Origin: Saprospiraceae bacterium
GTDB taxonomy: Bacteria; Bacteroidota; Bacteroidia; Chitinophagales; Saprospiraceae
DNA length: 36,066 bases
NCBI GenBank assembly: GCA_013214265.1
Contig: JABSSK010000006.1
Location: forward strand, 1 to 36,066
Direction of reading: 5' to 3'
Shown here: piece by piece, positions 1 through 9,500 of the stretch
Position numbering within the stretch: the stretch's first letter is position 1
Layout of the letters: each line of letters starts with the position of its first letter
Position numbers and translations under genes: made by a program
Notes under the pieces: model-generated
The model's input: the letters and a program-made list of their open reading frames with translations, nothing else
Databases searched by the model: none
Told to the model about the DNA's origin: nothing

Positions 1-875
1 GCTATAATGATTCAGGCCCGCAGGGTGCTCGAATTAGTGAGAAAGAATGTATACAAATCATAGATCACCTTCCTGAGCGAATCGATAGGATCATATTATC
101 GGGTGGAGAACCACTAGCTGATCGAAAGAAGCTTTTTATTATTCTGAAAAACCTGCGCGATCGGTACGATAACCGTACACAAATTATGGTGCAAACAAAT
201 GGTGATCTCCTGACACCAGCACTGCTTGATCAAATGATAGCGGGTGGCGTTACTCGTTTTGATATCGCCAGTATAGATCGCTTTCATAAACATTCTGGAG
301 CCCGCCTAATGGAGCTAGCAGAACATTTTACATCTCGAGGTGTGAATGGTGATGATCGTGATCCCCGAATTGAAAAAGACACCTATCTCCATGGGCATGC
401 CTTGAGTTGGGGGGCATGGGGTGCAACCGAAGATATGTGGCTGGGGGCGAACTGGGCAAGAGGCAGAGCCTTGGATACCAACATTTGGAAACGAGAACCA
501 CAACATAATTTCTGTACCATTCTATCCGGCGCTCGAAATTTTTTGGGTGGATACCAAGATATCCCCCAAGAAATAAGTATTCAGCTTTGGAAAATCAACC
601 CGTGTTGTCCAGGCACAAAGTTCCCTATGGGAGACGCGAGGTCTGAGTATGTAGCTGACGTGCTTCAACGCGTGTCGCAAATGAAAGTATTTCGATATTT
701 AAATCAGGGTGAACCGTGGCAAATGGGAACCCACTTGGGTGTTTCTGAAAAAGAAGCTCGTTTAAAAACAAAAGAACTAGAGAATATCTGTTTGTATTGT
801 GACTCCTTCTTCGATGAGTATATGCAAGACTTCAACTCCAGTACCTTTCGGGAACTGCCGGTGGTGCCAAAATAA
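1..875 (+). CDS. Radical SAM protein, 3' part (5' end outside window)
   Basis: The reading frame is open from the left edge (first full codon at position 3) to TAA at 873-875, giving about 290 residues. A radical SAM core is indicated by LSGGEPL near the start, the usual GGEP motif that contacts SAM, followed by MVQTNG on the next strand of the partial barrel. The CxxxCxxC motif for the SAM-binding 4Fe-4S cluster must lie upstream of the window. The C-terminal half has more cysteines (NFC near 512, NPCCPG near 603, ICLYC near 789), which suggests an auxiliary iron-sulfur cluster as in SPASM or twitch domains. The first ATG at 186 is internal and not the real start. Substrate and pathway are not recognisable. 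The last 44 bases overlap the end of the convergent lytic transglycosylase gene. The family is well supported; the function is unknown. Confidence 0.85.
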   Translation, partial: YNDSGPQGARISEKECIQIIDHLPERIDRIILSGGEPLADRKKLFIILKNLRDRYDNRTQIMVQTNGDLLTPALLDQMIAGGVTRFDIASIDRFHKHSGARLMELAEHFTSRGVNGDDRDPRIEKDTYLHGHALSWGAWGATEDMWLGANWARGRALDTNIWKREPQHNFCTILSGARNFLGGYQDIPQEISIQLWKINPCCPGTKFPMGDARSEYVADVLQRVSQMKVFRYLNQGEPWQMGTHLGVSEKEARLKTKELENICLYCDSFFDEYMQDFNSSTFRELPVVPK

Positions 876-1956
876 AAAAGTGGACCCCTCTCTCAAGCGT
901 CCACCATATACCAGTCTTGTTGTTTTTAAGTATAGGACGCCGTACAAAAGAAAGTATGGAATCTATCACAATTCGATGCTTTGAATTGGCAAGTGGGGTA
1001 GATGTCTCCGGAAGCTCCCGAATTGTCACACTGCCTATATGCTTGACTTTCTGTCTCCCCTTTATTGGTTTTTGGGATGGAAAAACAGATGCAAACAAAA
1101 CATCCAAATTCATGTAAACATTTAGCGTCTTAAACTTAGCCTGAGCTAGTATAGAAGTATACCCAACAGAATTATTTAAGACTTCATCATACTTACATTC
1201 TAGTGAATCAATGCCACACTCACTATTTTTACGAAGCAAATCCTGTTCAGTTTCTTCATTTTCAGAAGAACGTTGGAACGGTTCAATATCATAGGAAGCG
1301 TAATGATTAGCAACGTAAGTGGCGGCCTTAAATTTAGCTACATATTGCTGAGTCTGGCTCGGCAGGTATGGCCTTAAATCAATAAACCGATTCGAATTCG
1401 CTTTTCTAATGGCCTGCCTCAACCTCCCTGGACCACAATTGTACGCTGCCAACACAAGCTCCCAATCACAAAATTGACGGTGTAAATCACTTAGAAATTC
1501 AGCTGCCGCTGCGGAAGACCGATGGATATCATCTCGTTCATCTAAAGTATCGTTTACGGTAAGTCCATAAAATCTTGCCGTTTGAGCCATGAACTGCCAA
1601 GGTCCCGAAGCTCCAGCATAGGAATGGGCCTCTAAGCGTAGCCCTGATTCTATCATTGGAATATATTTCAGACCTAGTGGCAGACCTTTTTCACTCAAAT
1701 GGCGAGAAAAAACAGGAAAAAGCGTTATACCTCTTCCTAATATTTTGGCCGTTTCAATACGTCCTGGACCGGTATATTCCTTGACATATTTTTTCACCGT
1801 TTCGTTGAACTGATAACCCTTTTCCCATTCTTGTACATTGACAATATCCTCTTTCGCATTGATTCCCAATGCGGATACTTTAGCACTAAGGTTTACCTGT
1901 AAAAAAAGTAAACTGCCTAAAAGGACATAAAAAAAGGACTGGCTTTGATTATTCAT
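832..1956 (-). CDS. MltD-like membrane or periplasmic lytic murein transglycosylase
   Basis: 374 residues. The N-terminus has a hydrophobic stretch (about residues 8-26), probably a signal peptide or anchor, so the enzyme should act in the periplasm. The SLT (GH23 lysozyme-like) domain spans about 90-220. The catalytic glutamate is E103 in PMIESGL, followed by the substrate-cleft motif GASGPWQF, and AAYNCGPGRL (170-179) is the typical third motif. Such enzymes cleave the MurNAc-GlcNAc bond to leave 1,6-anhydro-muropeptides. No LysM repeat is visible in the C-terminal 150 residues, unlike E. coli MltD. The final 14 codons run into the 3' end of the radical SAM gene, so the native stop may have been lost. 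The start is ATG with an AAGGA-like sequence about 20 bases upstream; the leader contains a strong hairpin (1982-2020). Confidence 0.88.
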   Translation of the reverse strand: MNNQSQSFFYVLLGSLLFLQVNLSAKVSALGINAKEDIVNVQEWEKGYQFNETVKKYVKEYTGPGRIETAKILGRGITLFPVFSRHLSEKGLPLGLKYIPMIESGLRLEAHSYAGASGPWQFMAQTARFYGLTVNDTLDERDDIHRSSAAAAEFLSDLHRQFCDWELVLAAYNCGPGRLRQAIRKANSNRFIDLRPYLPSQTQQYVAKFKAATYVANHYASYDIEPFQRSSENEETEQDLLRKNSECGIDSLECKYDEVLNNSVGYTSILAQAKFKTLNVYMNLDVLFASVFPSQKPIKGRQKVKHIGSVTIRELPETSTPLANSKHRIVIDSILSFVRRPILKNNKTGIWWTLERGVHFFILAPPAVPERYWS

Positions 1957-1981
1957 GGCTTTAGGGATTTCCTTAAAAAGA

Positions 1982-2020
1982 TGGTTTTGATGTAATGGTA
2001 ATTTTATTACACCAAAACCA
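1982..2020 (-). promoter_or_regulatory. Leader hairpin of the lytic transglycosylase gene
   Basis: Two 15-base arms (1982-1996 and 2006-2020) are inverted repeats around a 9-base loop. On the minus-strand transcript every position pairs, counting one G-U. It ends 25 bases before the ATG at 1956. There is no U-run after it, so it is not a simple terminator; it could affect mRNA stability or translation, or be a protein-binding dyad. Seen directly; role inferred. Confidence 0.5.
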
Positions 2021-2501
2021 GCGTTAACAATGGTTTTATTTCGTTAACCTAATAGTTACTACTGGGGAAAGCATTTGTCAACTTCTTTGGGAAAATGGAA
2101 TACTAGAATATTCACTTCACTACTTTTAAGTAAATAGTGCAATGAAAATATTAGATGTGTAGATAGCCAAAAACATTACTAAGATACTGAAAACAGAGCT
2201 TGATGTTTCAGTTTTCTACGAAAATATTTACACCAAATGACTGGCAAACGGCATAAATACCCCTGTAAATGGTAGTAAACACCCAGAAAATGTGCCTAAA
2301 TCCATCTGGTGGAATAACCAGATAATTTTAGAAAATCAAAAGCCATAATTCGGGAAATCCTGCACAATAGCGATGCATACAAACCGGTAACCCATCACTT
2401 AATAGCTTACCAAAACCAACAGAACTCCTCCAGGAAAAACGAAGAAATAAGGATTTAAGACCGATAGGTGAATAAACGAGTAGCTATTGCTTTTATATGG
2501 A
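2021..2501. other. Intergenic region, no gene seen
   Basis: AT-rich DNA between the lytic transglycosylase leader and the end of mnmG. Apart from the candidate promoter and the GTTAAC pair near 2023-2081, I see no convincing ORF, tRNA or terminator. There is no recognisable U-run hairpin after mnmG. Confidence 0.5.
2051..2081 (-). promoter_or_regulatory. Candidate promoter of the lytic transglycosylase gene
   Basis: On the minus strand TTGACA (2076-2081) is followed after 17 bases by TAACTATT (2051-2058), which partly fits the Bacteroidota -7 element TAnnTTTG. Two GTTAAC palindromes (2023-2028 and 2043-2048, 20 bases apart) lie at and just after the expected start point. Inference from motif matching only. 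Confidence 0.28.
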
Positions 2502-4367
2502 CTACCGTCCCATATGTACGAGCAAGACAGAAATATCAGAGGGTGAAACCCCGCTGATCCTGCTCGCTTGCCCAATCGTTCGGGGTCGAAGCTGCGAAAG
2601 TTTTTCCCTTGCTTCCGAAGACAAACTTTTCAACTCAGCATATTGAATTGAATCGCCCAACTTAACCTCCTCCAAACGGTTCATTTTATTCACCATTTCT
2701 TGTTCCTTACGAATATACCCTTCATACTTCATTTCAATTTCCGCTGTCTGGATAGATTCTGCCGTGTAACCATTTAAAAAAGCATCAAGCATGGGCAATT
2801 CAGCCTGTAAATCCACCATATTTACATGAGGCCTTAACAAAACTCCTTTAAGTTTTACCTGCTGCTTGAGCGGGGCACTTCCAATACGCCCCAAAAATCC
2901 ATTGATTTGATCAGGAGTAACGCTGGTCTTATTCAGAAACTTTTCAATATCAATACGCGCACACTTTTTAGTTTCTACCACTTCCATACGCTTATCCATA
3001 CCTTGCATTCCCAGATTCACCGCGAGAGGAGTAAGGCGTATATCTGCATTATCCTGACGGAGTAATATGCGATACTCTGCTCTTGAGGTAAACATTCTGT
3101 AGGGTTCCTTGGTGCCTTTATTTACCAAATCATCAATGAGAACACCAATGTACCCTTCGGAACGTTTTAGAACAAAAGGGTCCATTTCGTGAATAGCTAA
3201 ATGGGCATTAACTCCTGCCATTAAGCCCTGACAAGCAGCTTCCTCATACCCTGTTGTACCGTTAATTTGCCCCGCAAAAAATAGGTTCTTCACCAAATGA
3301 GTCTCAAGGTTAATCCCCAGTTGAGTCGGTTGAAAGAAGTCATACTCAATTGCATATCCTGGTCGGAACATTTTGGCATCCTCAAATCCTGGAATGCATT
3401 GTAAAGCCTTATACTGAACATCTTCCGGCAGCGAACTCGAGAAACCATTCACATAAATTTCACAAGTATCCCAACCCTCAGGCTCAACAAACAATTGGTG
3501 GCGATCTTTATCGGCAAAACGATCAATTTTATCTTCAATAGAAGGACAATAACGGGGGCCTTTAGCCTGAATACGCCCGGTAAACATTGGCGAACGATCA
3601 AATCCTGACCGGAGTATCTCATGTACTTTAGTATTGGTATATGTTACATGACATGCCATTTGCTTACTAGGAAGCTCCGTTGGTGTGTAACTGAATCGAC
3701 TCGGAATTTCGTCACCCGGTTGAATCTCCATCCGGTCATAATTAAGCGTCCGACCATCTACACGTGGCGGGGTGCCTGTTTTCATTCGACCTGATTCAAA
3801 CCCCAGTTGCACAAGTTGCTCCGTAACCCCTGTTGCTTCACGCTCTCCGGCTCGTCCCCCTCCAAATTGCTTTTCTCCAATATGAATTAAACCGTTAAGA
3901 AAAGTGCCACTCGTTAAAATTACAGCCTCACTCTCTATTTGCATACCCATACCTGTATACACGCCCTTCACTCGACCGTCCTTCACAACAACCCCTGTTA
4001 CCATTTCCTGCCAGAAATCAATATTGGGATGGGCCTCCAACATCAAACGCCATTTCTGCGCAAATAACCAACGATCTGACTGAGCCCTCGGACTCCACAT
4101 GGCCGGCCCTTTCGAAAGGTTTAGCATCCTAAACTGAATCATCGTCTCGTCGGTTACTATACCTGAATACCCTCCTAATGCATCTACTTCTCGGACAATC
4201 TGACCTTTTGCAACACCCCCCATAGCAGGGTTACAAGACATCTGACCAATCGTATTCATATTCATAGTCACCAAAAGAACTTTGGAACCCATGTTAGCAG
4301 CTCCAACTGCTGCCTCACTTCCGGCATGTCCGGCACCCACAACAATCACATCATATTTTGGAAACAT
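2502..4367 (-). CDS. mnmG: tRNA uridine-5-carboxymethylaminomethyl synthesis enzyme MnmG (GidA)
   Basis: 621 residues, full length for the family. With MnmE it installs the (carboxymethyl)aminomethyl group on wobble U34 of several tRNAs, using FAD, NADH and a methylene-tetrahydrofolate-derived carbon. The N-terminal FAD motif GAGHAGSEAA is at about residues 11-20. MSCNPAMGG and RYCPSIEDK carry the conserved cysteines, and GQINGTTGYEEAACQG and RAEYRILLRQDNAD are family signatures. The C-terminal helical domain that contacts MnmE and tRNA is present, ending IGQASRISGVSPSDISVLLVH. The start is ATG. The gene stands alone, with about 0.5 kb of non-coding DNA on each side; mnmE is not in the window. 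Confidence 0.98.
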   Translation of the reverse strand: MFPKYDVIVVGAGHAGSEAAVGAANMGSKVLLVTMNMNTIGQMSCNPAMGGVAKGQIVREVDALGGYSGIVTDETMIQFRMLNLSKGPAMWSPRAQSDRWLFAQKWRLMLEAHPNIDFWQEMVTGVVVKDGRVKGVYTGMGMQIESEAVILTSGTFLNGLIHIGEKQFGGGRAGEREATGVTEQLVQLGFESGRMKTGTPPRVDGRTLNYDRMEIQPGDEIPSRFSYTPTELPSKQMACHVTYTNTKVHEILRSGFDRSPMFTGRIQAKGPRYCPSIEDKIDRFADKDRHQLFVEPEGWDTCEIYVNGFSSSLPEDVQYKALQCIPGFEDAKMFRPGYAIEYDFFQPTQLGINLETHLVKNLFFAGQINGTTGYEEAACQGLMAGVNAHLAIHEMDPFVLKRSEGYIGVLIDDLVNKGTKEPYRMFTSRAEYRILLRQDNADIRLTPLAVNLGMQGMDKRMEVVETKKCARIDIEKFLNKTSVTPDQINGFLGRIGSAPLKQQVKLKGVLLRPHVNMVDLQAELPMLDAFLNGYTAESIQTAEIEMKYEGYIRKEQEMVNKMNRLEEVKLGDSIQYAELKSLSSEAREKLSQLRPRTIGQASRISGVSPSDISVLLVHMGR

Positions 4368-4413
4368 ATCCCAATGCTATTCTATACTGATAATCAATCT
4401 AATAAAAGCGGTG

Positions 4414-4421
4414 CAAAAATA
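4414..4421 (-). promoter_or_regulatory. Candidate -7 element of mnmG
   Basis: The minus strand reads TATTTTTG, an exact match to the Bacteroidota -7 consensus TAnnTTTG, 47 bases before the mnmG ATG. No good -33 TTTG is found at the usual spacing, so support is partial. Confidence 0.35.
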
Positions 4422-4858
4422 GGCATTCCAAAACTTTAATGCCAGATTGCATTACATAATAACAACACCAACATCAGTTTAATCGTTACCACAACTGAAA
4501 TAATCGTTAATCGCCCTTAATCCTGACCTAATGTAAACCCAGCAATCGATTTGACGGATATTTAGCTCCCCAATAGTAAAAGCATAAGATCATCCTATAG
4601 AAAGGTAAAAACAGAGGTGTTAAAATGATCCAGATGGTAATCCTATAGCTGATTAACCACAAAAAGAAAGGAAAGAATCACAAATTGACTTGCAACCTAA
4701 CGTAGAATTTAAAAAATTGCCTCCAGTAAAGCTCAACCAACTTGCAGTATCGTTACCTGTACCCAAAGATTAATGCTTATTTATAGCCTCGAACGCAACT
4801 ACATAATATACCAAACAGGCCAGCGGCCTATTTCATAAATAATCTGTACTCTTTTCCC
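4422..4858. other. Divergent intergenic region, no gene seen
   Basis: The region between mnmG (-) and the unknown-function gene (+) has no convincing ORF. It holds a direct repeat TAATCGTTA at 4480-4488 and 4501-4509, 21 bases apart, which could be a tandem operator. No clear promoter for the plus-strand gene was found. Confidence 0.45.
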
Positions 4859-6277
4859 ATGCGCAAACTTCTCGAAACCGACCAGAAAGCCCTCGAAATT
4901 AATCTCGACCCTGCTATTTATGGTACTTTCGCCGAAATTGGAGCTGGACAAGAGGTCGCTAGGTACTTCTTTCAGGTTGGCGCAGCAGCAGGAACTATTG
5001 CCAAAACCATGTCAGCCTACGACAAAGTCTATTCAGACCAAATTTATGGTCCCGAACCAAGTGGGCGGTACGTTTGTGAACCTCGATTATATCGCATGCT
5101 GGATCATGAGTATAGCCTCATGGATGACCGCCTGCAACAGGAACGTCCCGACACCATGTTCTTTGTCTTCGCCGATACCGTTTCCGCAATCAACTATCAA
5201 CGCACCATCAAAGGTAATGGATGGTTAGGTATACGTTTCCAGATGACCCCAAATGGTCAACCTAATGATTTAGTCATTCACGTGCGTATGCTGGATGCAA
5301 GTAACCAACTACAACAACAAGCCATCGGCATCCTAGGTGTTAATCTGATTTATGCTTGCTTTCGGTATGGTCATGAACCCGAAACTATGATTGAATCCCT
5401 GATTGATAACCTAAGGGGACGCGTAAAAGTGGATATGGTACGGCTTACAGGCCCCGACTTCGAACATGTAGATAACCGATTGTTGAGCCTATACCTAGTA
5501 AAACATGGTCTATCCGATGTAGCTATGTTCGGTCCTGATCGAAAGAACGTTCATGGATCCGAATTTCTATATAAAAAAGACGTCATGATTGTACGAGGTA
5601 GTTTCCGCCCACCTACTTTGGTAAATATGGACATGATGGAGTCAGGCTTTCAACAACTTCGAACCGAGCCTGATCGCTCACCTAAGAAAAGCTTTTTGAT
5701 GACAGAAATTACACTCCGTAATTTACAGTCAGAAGGTGAACTGGATGAAAAAGACTTCCTCGACCGAGCAGAATTACTGAATTCACTAGGACAAACGGTA
5801 ATGGTTACAAGCTCCGACCAACAACACAAACTCGTAGAATATCTCCTTGATTTTAAAGTGCAAAGGGTAGGGCTGGTTATGGGCGTACAGACACTACTCG
5901 AGCTAATCAATAATAAATATGCTCAGAATATGGATGGGCGGCTATTAGCGGCTTTCGGCGAATTCTTTATCCACAATGTAAAAATATACACCTATCCCGC
6001 ATTACAAGAAGGAAGCGAAGAACTAATGACAACCCAAAATCTGCCTCTACCCGAAGGAGTAAAATTTTTGTATCAACATCTGTTGGAAAGCAAGCAAATA
6101 GTAGATATTACAGGATTTAATCCTAATATTTTACATATATTTTCCAAAGAAGTATTACGGCAAATTCGTGCTGGTCGAGCCGAATGGGAGAATATGGTTC
6201 CCCCTAAAGTTGCTCGTATCATCAAAGAAAAATTCTTGTTTGGTTACCCCGTAGAGCAAATGGAATTCGGATACTAA
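4859..6277 (+). CDS. Conserved protein of unknown function
   Basis: 472 residues, ATG start, no signal peptide and no membrane segment, so probably cytoplasmic. It opens MRKLLETDQKALEINLD and has AEIGAGQEVARYFFQVG at about residues 21-37. I recognise this as a widely conserved protein, but know no established function, and the names used for relatives in databases are unreliable. The N-terminal half (1-250) is the most constrained in appearance, with several charged conserved-looking blocks (YGPEPSGRYVCEPRLYRML, FADTVSAINYQRTIKGNGW). The C-terminal half looks Rossmann-like or mixed alpha/beta (TVMVTSSDQQHKLVEYLL). It is a single-gene unit between mnmG and the tricorn protease. The short ORFs in other frames here are shadows. 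Confidence 0.8.
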   Translation: MRKLLETDQKALEINLDPAIYGTFAEIGAGQEVARYFFQVGAAAGTIAKTMSAYDKVYSDQIYGPEPSGRYVCEPRLYRMLDHEYSLMDDRLQQERPDTMFFVFADTVSAINYQRTIKGNGWLGIRFQMTPNGQPNDLVIHVRMLDASNQLQQQAIGILGVNLIYACFRYGHEPETMIESLIDNLRGRVKVDMVRLTGPDFEHVDNRLLSLYLVKHGLSDVAMFGPDRKNVHGSEFLYKKDVMIVRGSFRPPTLVNMDMMESGFQQLRTEPDRSPKKSFLMTEITLRNLQSEGELDEKDFLDRAELLNSLGQTVMVTSSDQQHKLVEYLLDFKVQRVGLVMGVQTLLELINNKYAQNMDGRLLAAFGEFFIHNVKIYTYPALQEGSEELMTTQNLPLPEGVKFLYQHLLESKQIVDITGFNPNILHIFSKEVLRQIRAGRAEWENMVPPKVARIIKEKFLFGYPVEQMEFGY

Positions 6278-6346
6278 AAGACATTGCTTTTCAATAGCCT
6301 CACTTCTCCCTCTAGCTACGCACGTGTAGGTTTCATTGGTTAGTAA

Positions 6347-6360
6347 TGTATTGCAATACA
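6347..6360. promoter_or_regulatory. 14-bp perfect palindrome, possible operator
   Basis: TGTATTGCAATACA reads the same on both strands. It lies 70 bases after the stop of the unknown-function gene and about 205 bases before the tricorn protease start. It fits a homodimeric regulator site in size, but no regulator is identified. Confidence 0.25.
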
Positions 6361-6564
6361 ACCATAAAAAATCACACATCTATAACCGCAAAGAAAGCTT
6401 TAGAAATACTACGGTTAAAATCAATCCCTTACAACATTTATTCGTCCGCACTCTTGCACAATCCATAATCTTTTAGGGTACAGAGTAATATAGAGTGATA
6501 AATTTTGTCTTATTTCGTTACTAACGTTTACGTAAGATCAATTCCCCAAATTAATAACAAAACT

Positions 6565-9500
6565 ATGCAAAAGGTACTCACCCTCTTTTTATCCCTATGG
6601 GTCACTATCAGTATTATGGCTCAAGATAGCCCTCAGTGGATCCGTCATGCGTCAATATCTCCTGATGGAAGTCAGATTGTATTTACGTATAAAGGTGACT
6701 TATATACTGTTGCTTCCAATGGTGGAGAAGCCCATCAGATTACTTTCCATGGAGCTCACGATTACATGGCTACTTGGAGTCCTGATGGCTCTAAAATTGC
6801 CTTTTCATCCAATCGCTATGGTAATTTCGATGTTTTTGTGATGTCTGTAAAAGGTGGAAATGCCACACGCCTCACGTTCCACTCTGCCAATGAAGTACCT
6901 TATGCCTTCTCCCCAGATGGAGAGCAGGTTATGTTTGGTGCTGCTCGTATGGACCTAGCTGAACATCGCCAATACCCAAGGTCTTATTTACCTGAATTAT
7001 ATCAGGTCCCCACATCAGGTGGACGGGTCGATCAGGTATTCACCATTCCTGCCGAATATGTAGCATTATCAGCCGATGGCCAAACTATGCTGTATCATGA
7101 TAAAAAGGGAGGTGAAAATGAATGGCGAAAACACCATACCTCTTCTGTTGCTCGTGACATATGGATGTATACCACATCCGATAATAAGCACCGGATGCTT
7201 ACCTCATTCGAAGGCGAAGACCGCCAGCCCATCTTTAGTGCTGACGAACAAAGCTTTTATTACTTAAGTGAAGCAGCAGGCTCTTTTAATGTATTTAAAA
7301 AAGATATCACCCCAAATAGTGAACCTGTTCAATTAACATCATTTGAACTCCATCCAGTACGTTTTCTGAGCCGAGGAGAAAATAAGTTATGTTTTACTTG
7401 GGATGGTGAGCTTTACACTATGATTGAAGGGCAACAACCCCAAAAGGTAGCTGTAACTATTCGAACACAATCCATTAAAAATAACGATGATATCATAAGT
7501 ATTAATGGCGGTGTACGCGAAATGGCTATCGCTCCTAATGGTAAAGAAATTGCCTTTATTGCCCGCGGTGAAGTATTCGTAACCAGTGCAGATGGTTCAA
7601 TGACTAAGCGTATCACCAACACGCCCGAACAGGAACGGTTTGTACAGTTTTCCCCTGATGGTGAAAAAATAGTTTATGCCAGTGAGCGCAATGGAAAATG
7701 GAGCATCTTCCAAACCAGTAAACAACGTAATGAAGAACCATTCTTTTTTGCGTCCACGCTACTTAACGAAACAGTACTAATAGCTAATGAAGTCGACAAC
7801 TACCTACCTGAGTTTTCCCCTGACGGAAAAAAAATAGCCTATATCAAAGATCGCCGTAATTTGATGGTACGCGATATAGAATCTGGTGACGAAATAACTC
7901 TTCTCAATGCAGATGACTTATACCATATGCGTGATGGTGATAAGTATTTTAAGTGGAGTCCTGATAGTAAATGGCTGCTCATCGACTGGGGTGTTAGCCT
8001 GAGTAATGATGATGTGTTACTGATGGCTGCTGACGGATCACAACGGGTCAATTTAACACAAAGTGGTTATTCAGATTCTGCCCCAATATGGGTTAATAAA
8101 GGAAAACAAATGCTCTGGCTAAGTAACCGAAATGGTTTGAAGAGCTATGCTACAAGTGGTCAGACACAGCGTGACGTATACAGTATGTTTTTCCCTCAGG
8201 AAGCCTGGGATAAATTCAATATGAGTAAGGAAGACTTCGACCTCATGAAAGAAATCGAAAAGGCTAATAAAACAAAAGATAAAAAAGACGATAAAGAGAG
8301 TGAAAAAGCAGAAAAGAAAGACTCTATCTTACATTTTGATTGGAATAATCTGGATGAAAGGGTAGCTCGTCTAACTATTCATTCTTCCAGTCTTGGGGGA
8401 GCTGTTCTATCAAAAGACAATGAAAAGCTGTATTACCTAGCTCGTTTCGAAAAAGGTATGAACCTCTGGGTTACAAATCTCCGTACTAAAGAAACCAAAC
8501 AAGCTATCAAACTCAATACCGGTTTTGGATCCTTAATGTGGGATAAAGACATGAAAAATCTTTATCTATTAAGTGGCGGACGTATCGCAAAAGTTGACCC
8601 TGATAAAGGGCAACGCAAGAGTATTAGCATTAAAGGGGAAATGACTTATGATGCTATTGCTGAAAGGGACTACCTGTTCAACCATGTATGGAATCGAACT
8701 AAGAATGTATTCTACCATTCCAACTTCCATGGTGTCGACTGGAACCAGATGCAAGTCGAATACAAAAAATACTTACCCCATGTGGGTAACTCTTATGAGT
8801 TTGCTGAGCTATTGTCGGAAATGCTTGGGGAACTTAACGTTTCACATGCAGGTGCACGATATAGAAGTACCATGGCAAATGCAGATGCTACTGCAGCCCT
8901 AGGGGTATTTGTAGATTATGATTTTGAAGGTACAGGAATTCGGATAACAGAAATCATAGAAGGTGGTCCTTTGGATAAAGCAAATCTGGATGTAACAGCA
9001 GGTATGATCATTGAAGAAATTGATGGCCAATCGTTATCACCAGATCACGATTACAGTAAGTTCTTGAATCGTAAAGCTGGCCAATTTACGTTACTAACAA
9101 TCCTTAACCCAGAGCATGGTAAACGCCAGCAAATTCGCGTTAAACCCATTACTCTAAATCAAGAGTCACGGCTATTATACGACCGTTGGGTAGAAAAGAA
9201 CCGAGAAGAAGTAGAAAAAGCATCCGACAATCAGCTAGGCTATGTGCATATACCTGGGATGAGTGATGGCCCTTATCGCAGTATCTATGAGGATATGATG
9301 GGTAAATATTTTTCCAAAAAAGGTGTGGTCGTTGATACCCGTTTTAATGGAGGTGGTGATTTAGTTGCTGACCTGGCTATGTTTTTCACTGGTGAACCGT
9401 TCCTCACCTATGCCACCGAAGCCAAAGTAGTGGGCGGAGAACCTACCAGTAGATGGACTAAGCCTACCTTAGCTATGTTCAACGAAGCCAATTATTCGGA

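Noticed and set aside
4920-5228. 102-codon plus-strand ORF inside the unknown-function gene
   Set aside because: Overlaps a longer, conserved-looking frame and has no independent evidence.
6505-6564. TTG start giving a 1091-residue tricorn protease
   Set aside because: It would put 20 residues ahead of a normal signal peptide that begins at the ATG at 6565.
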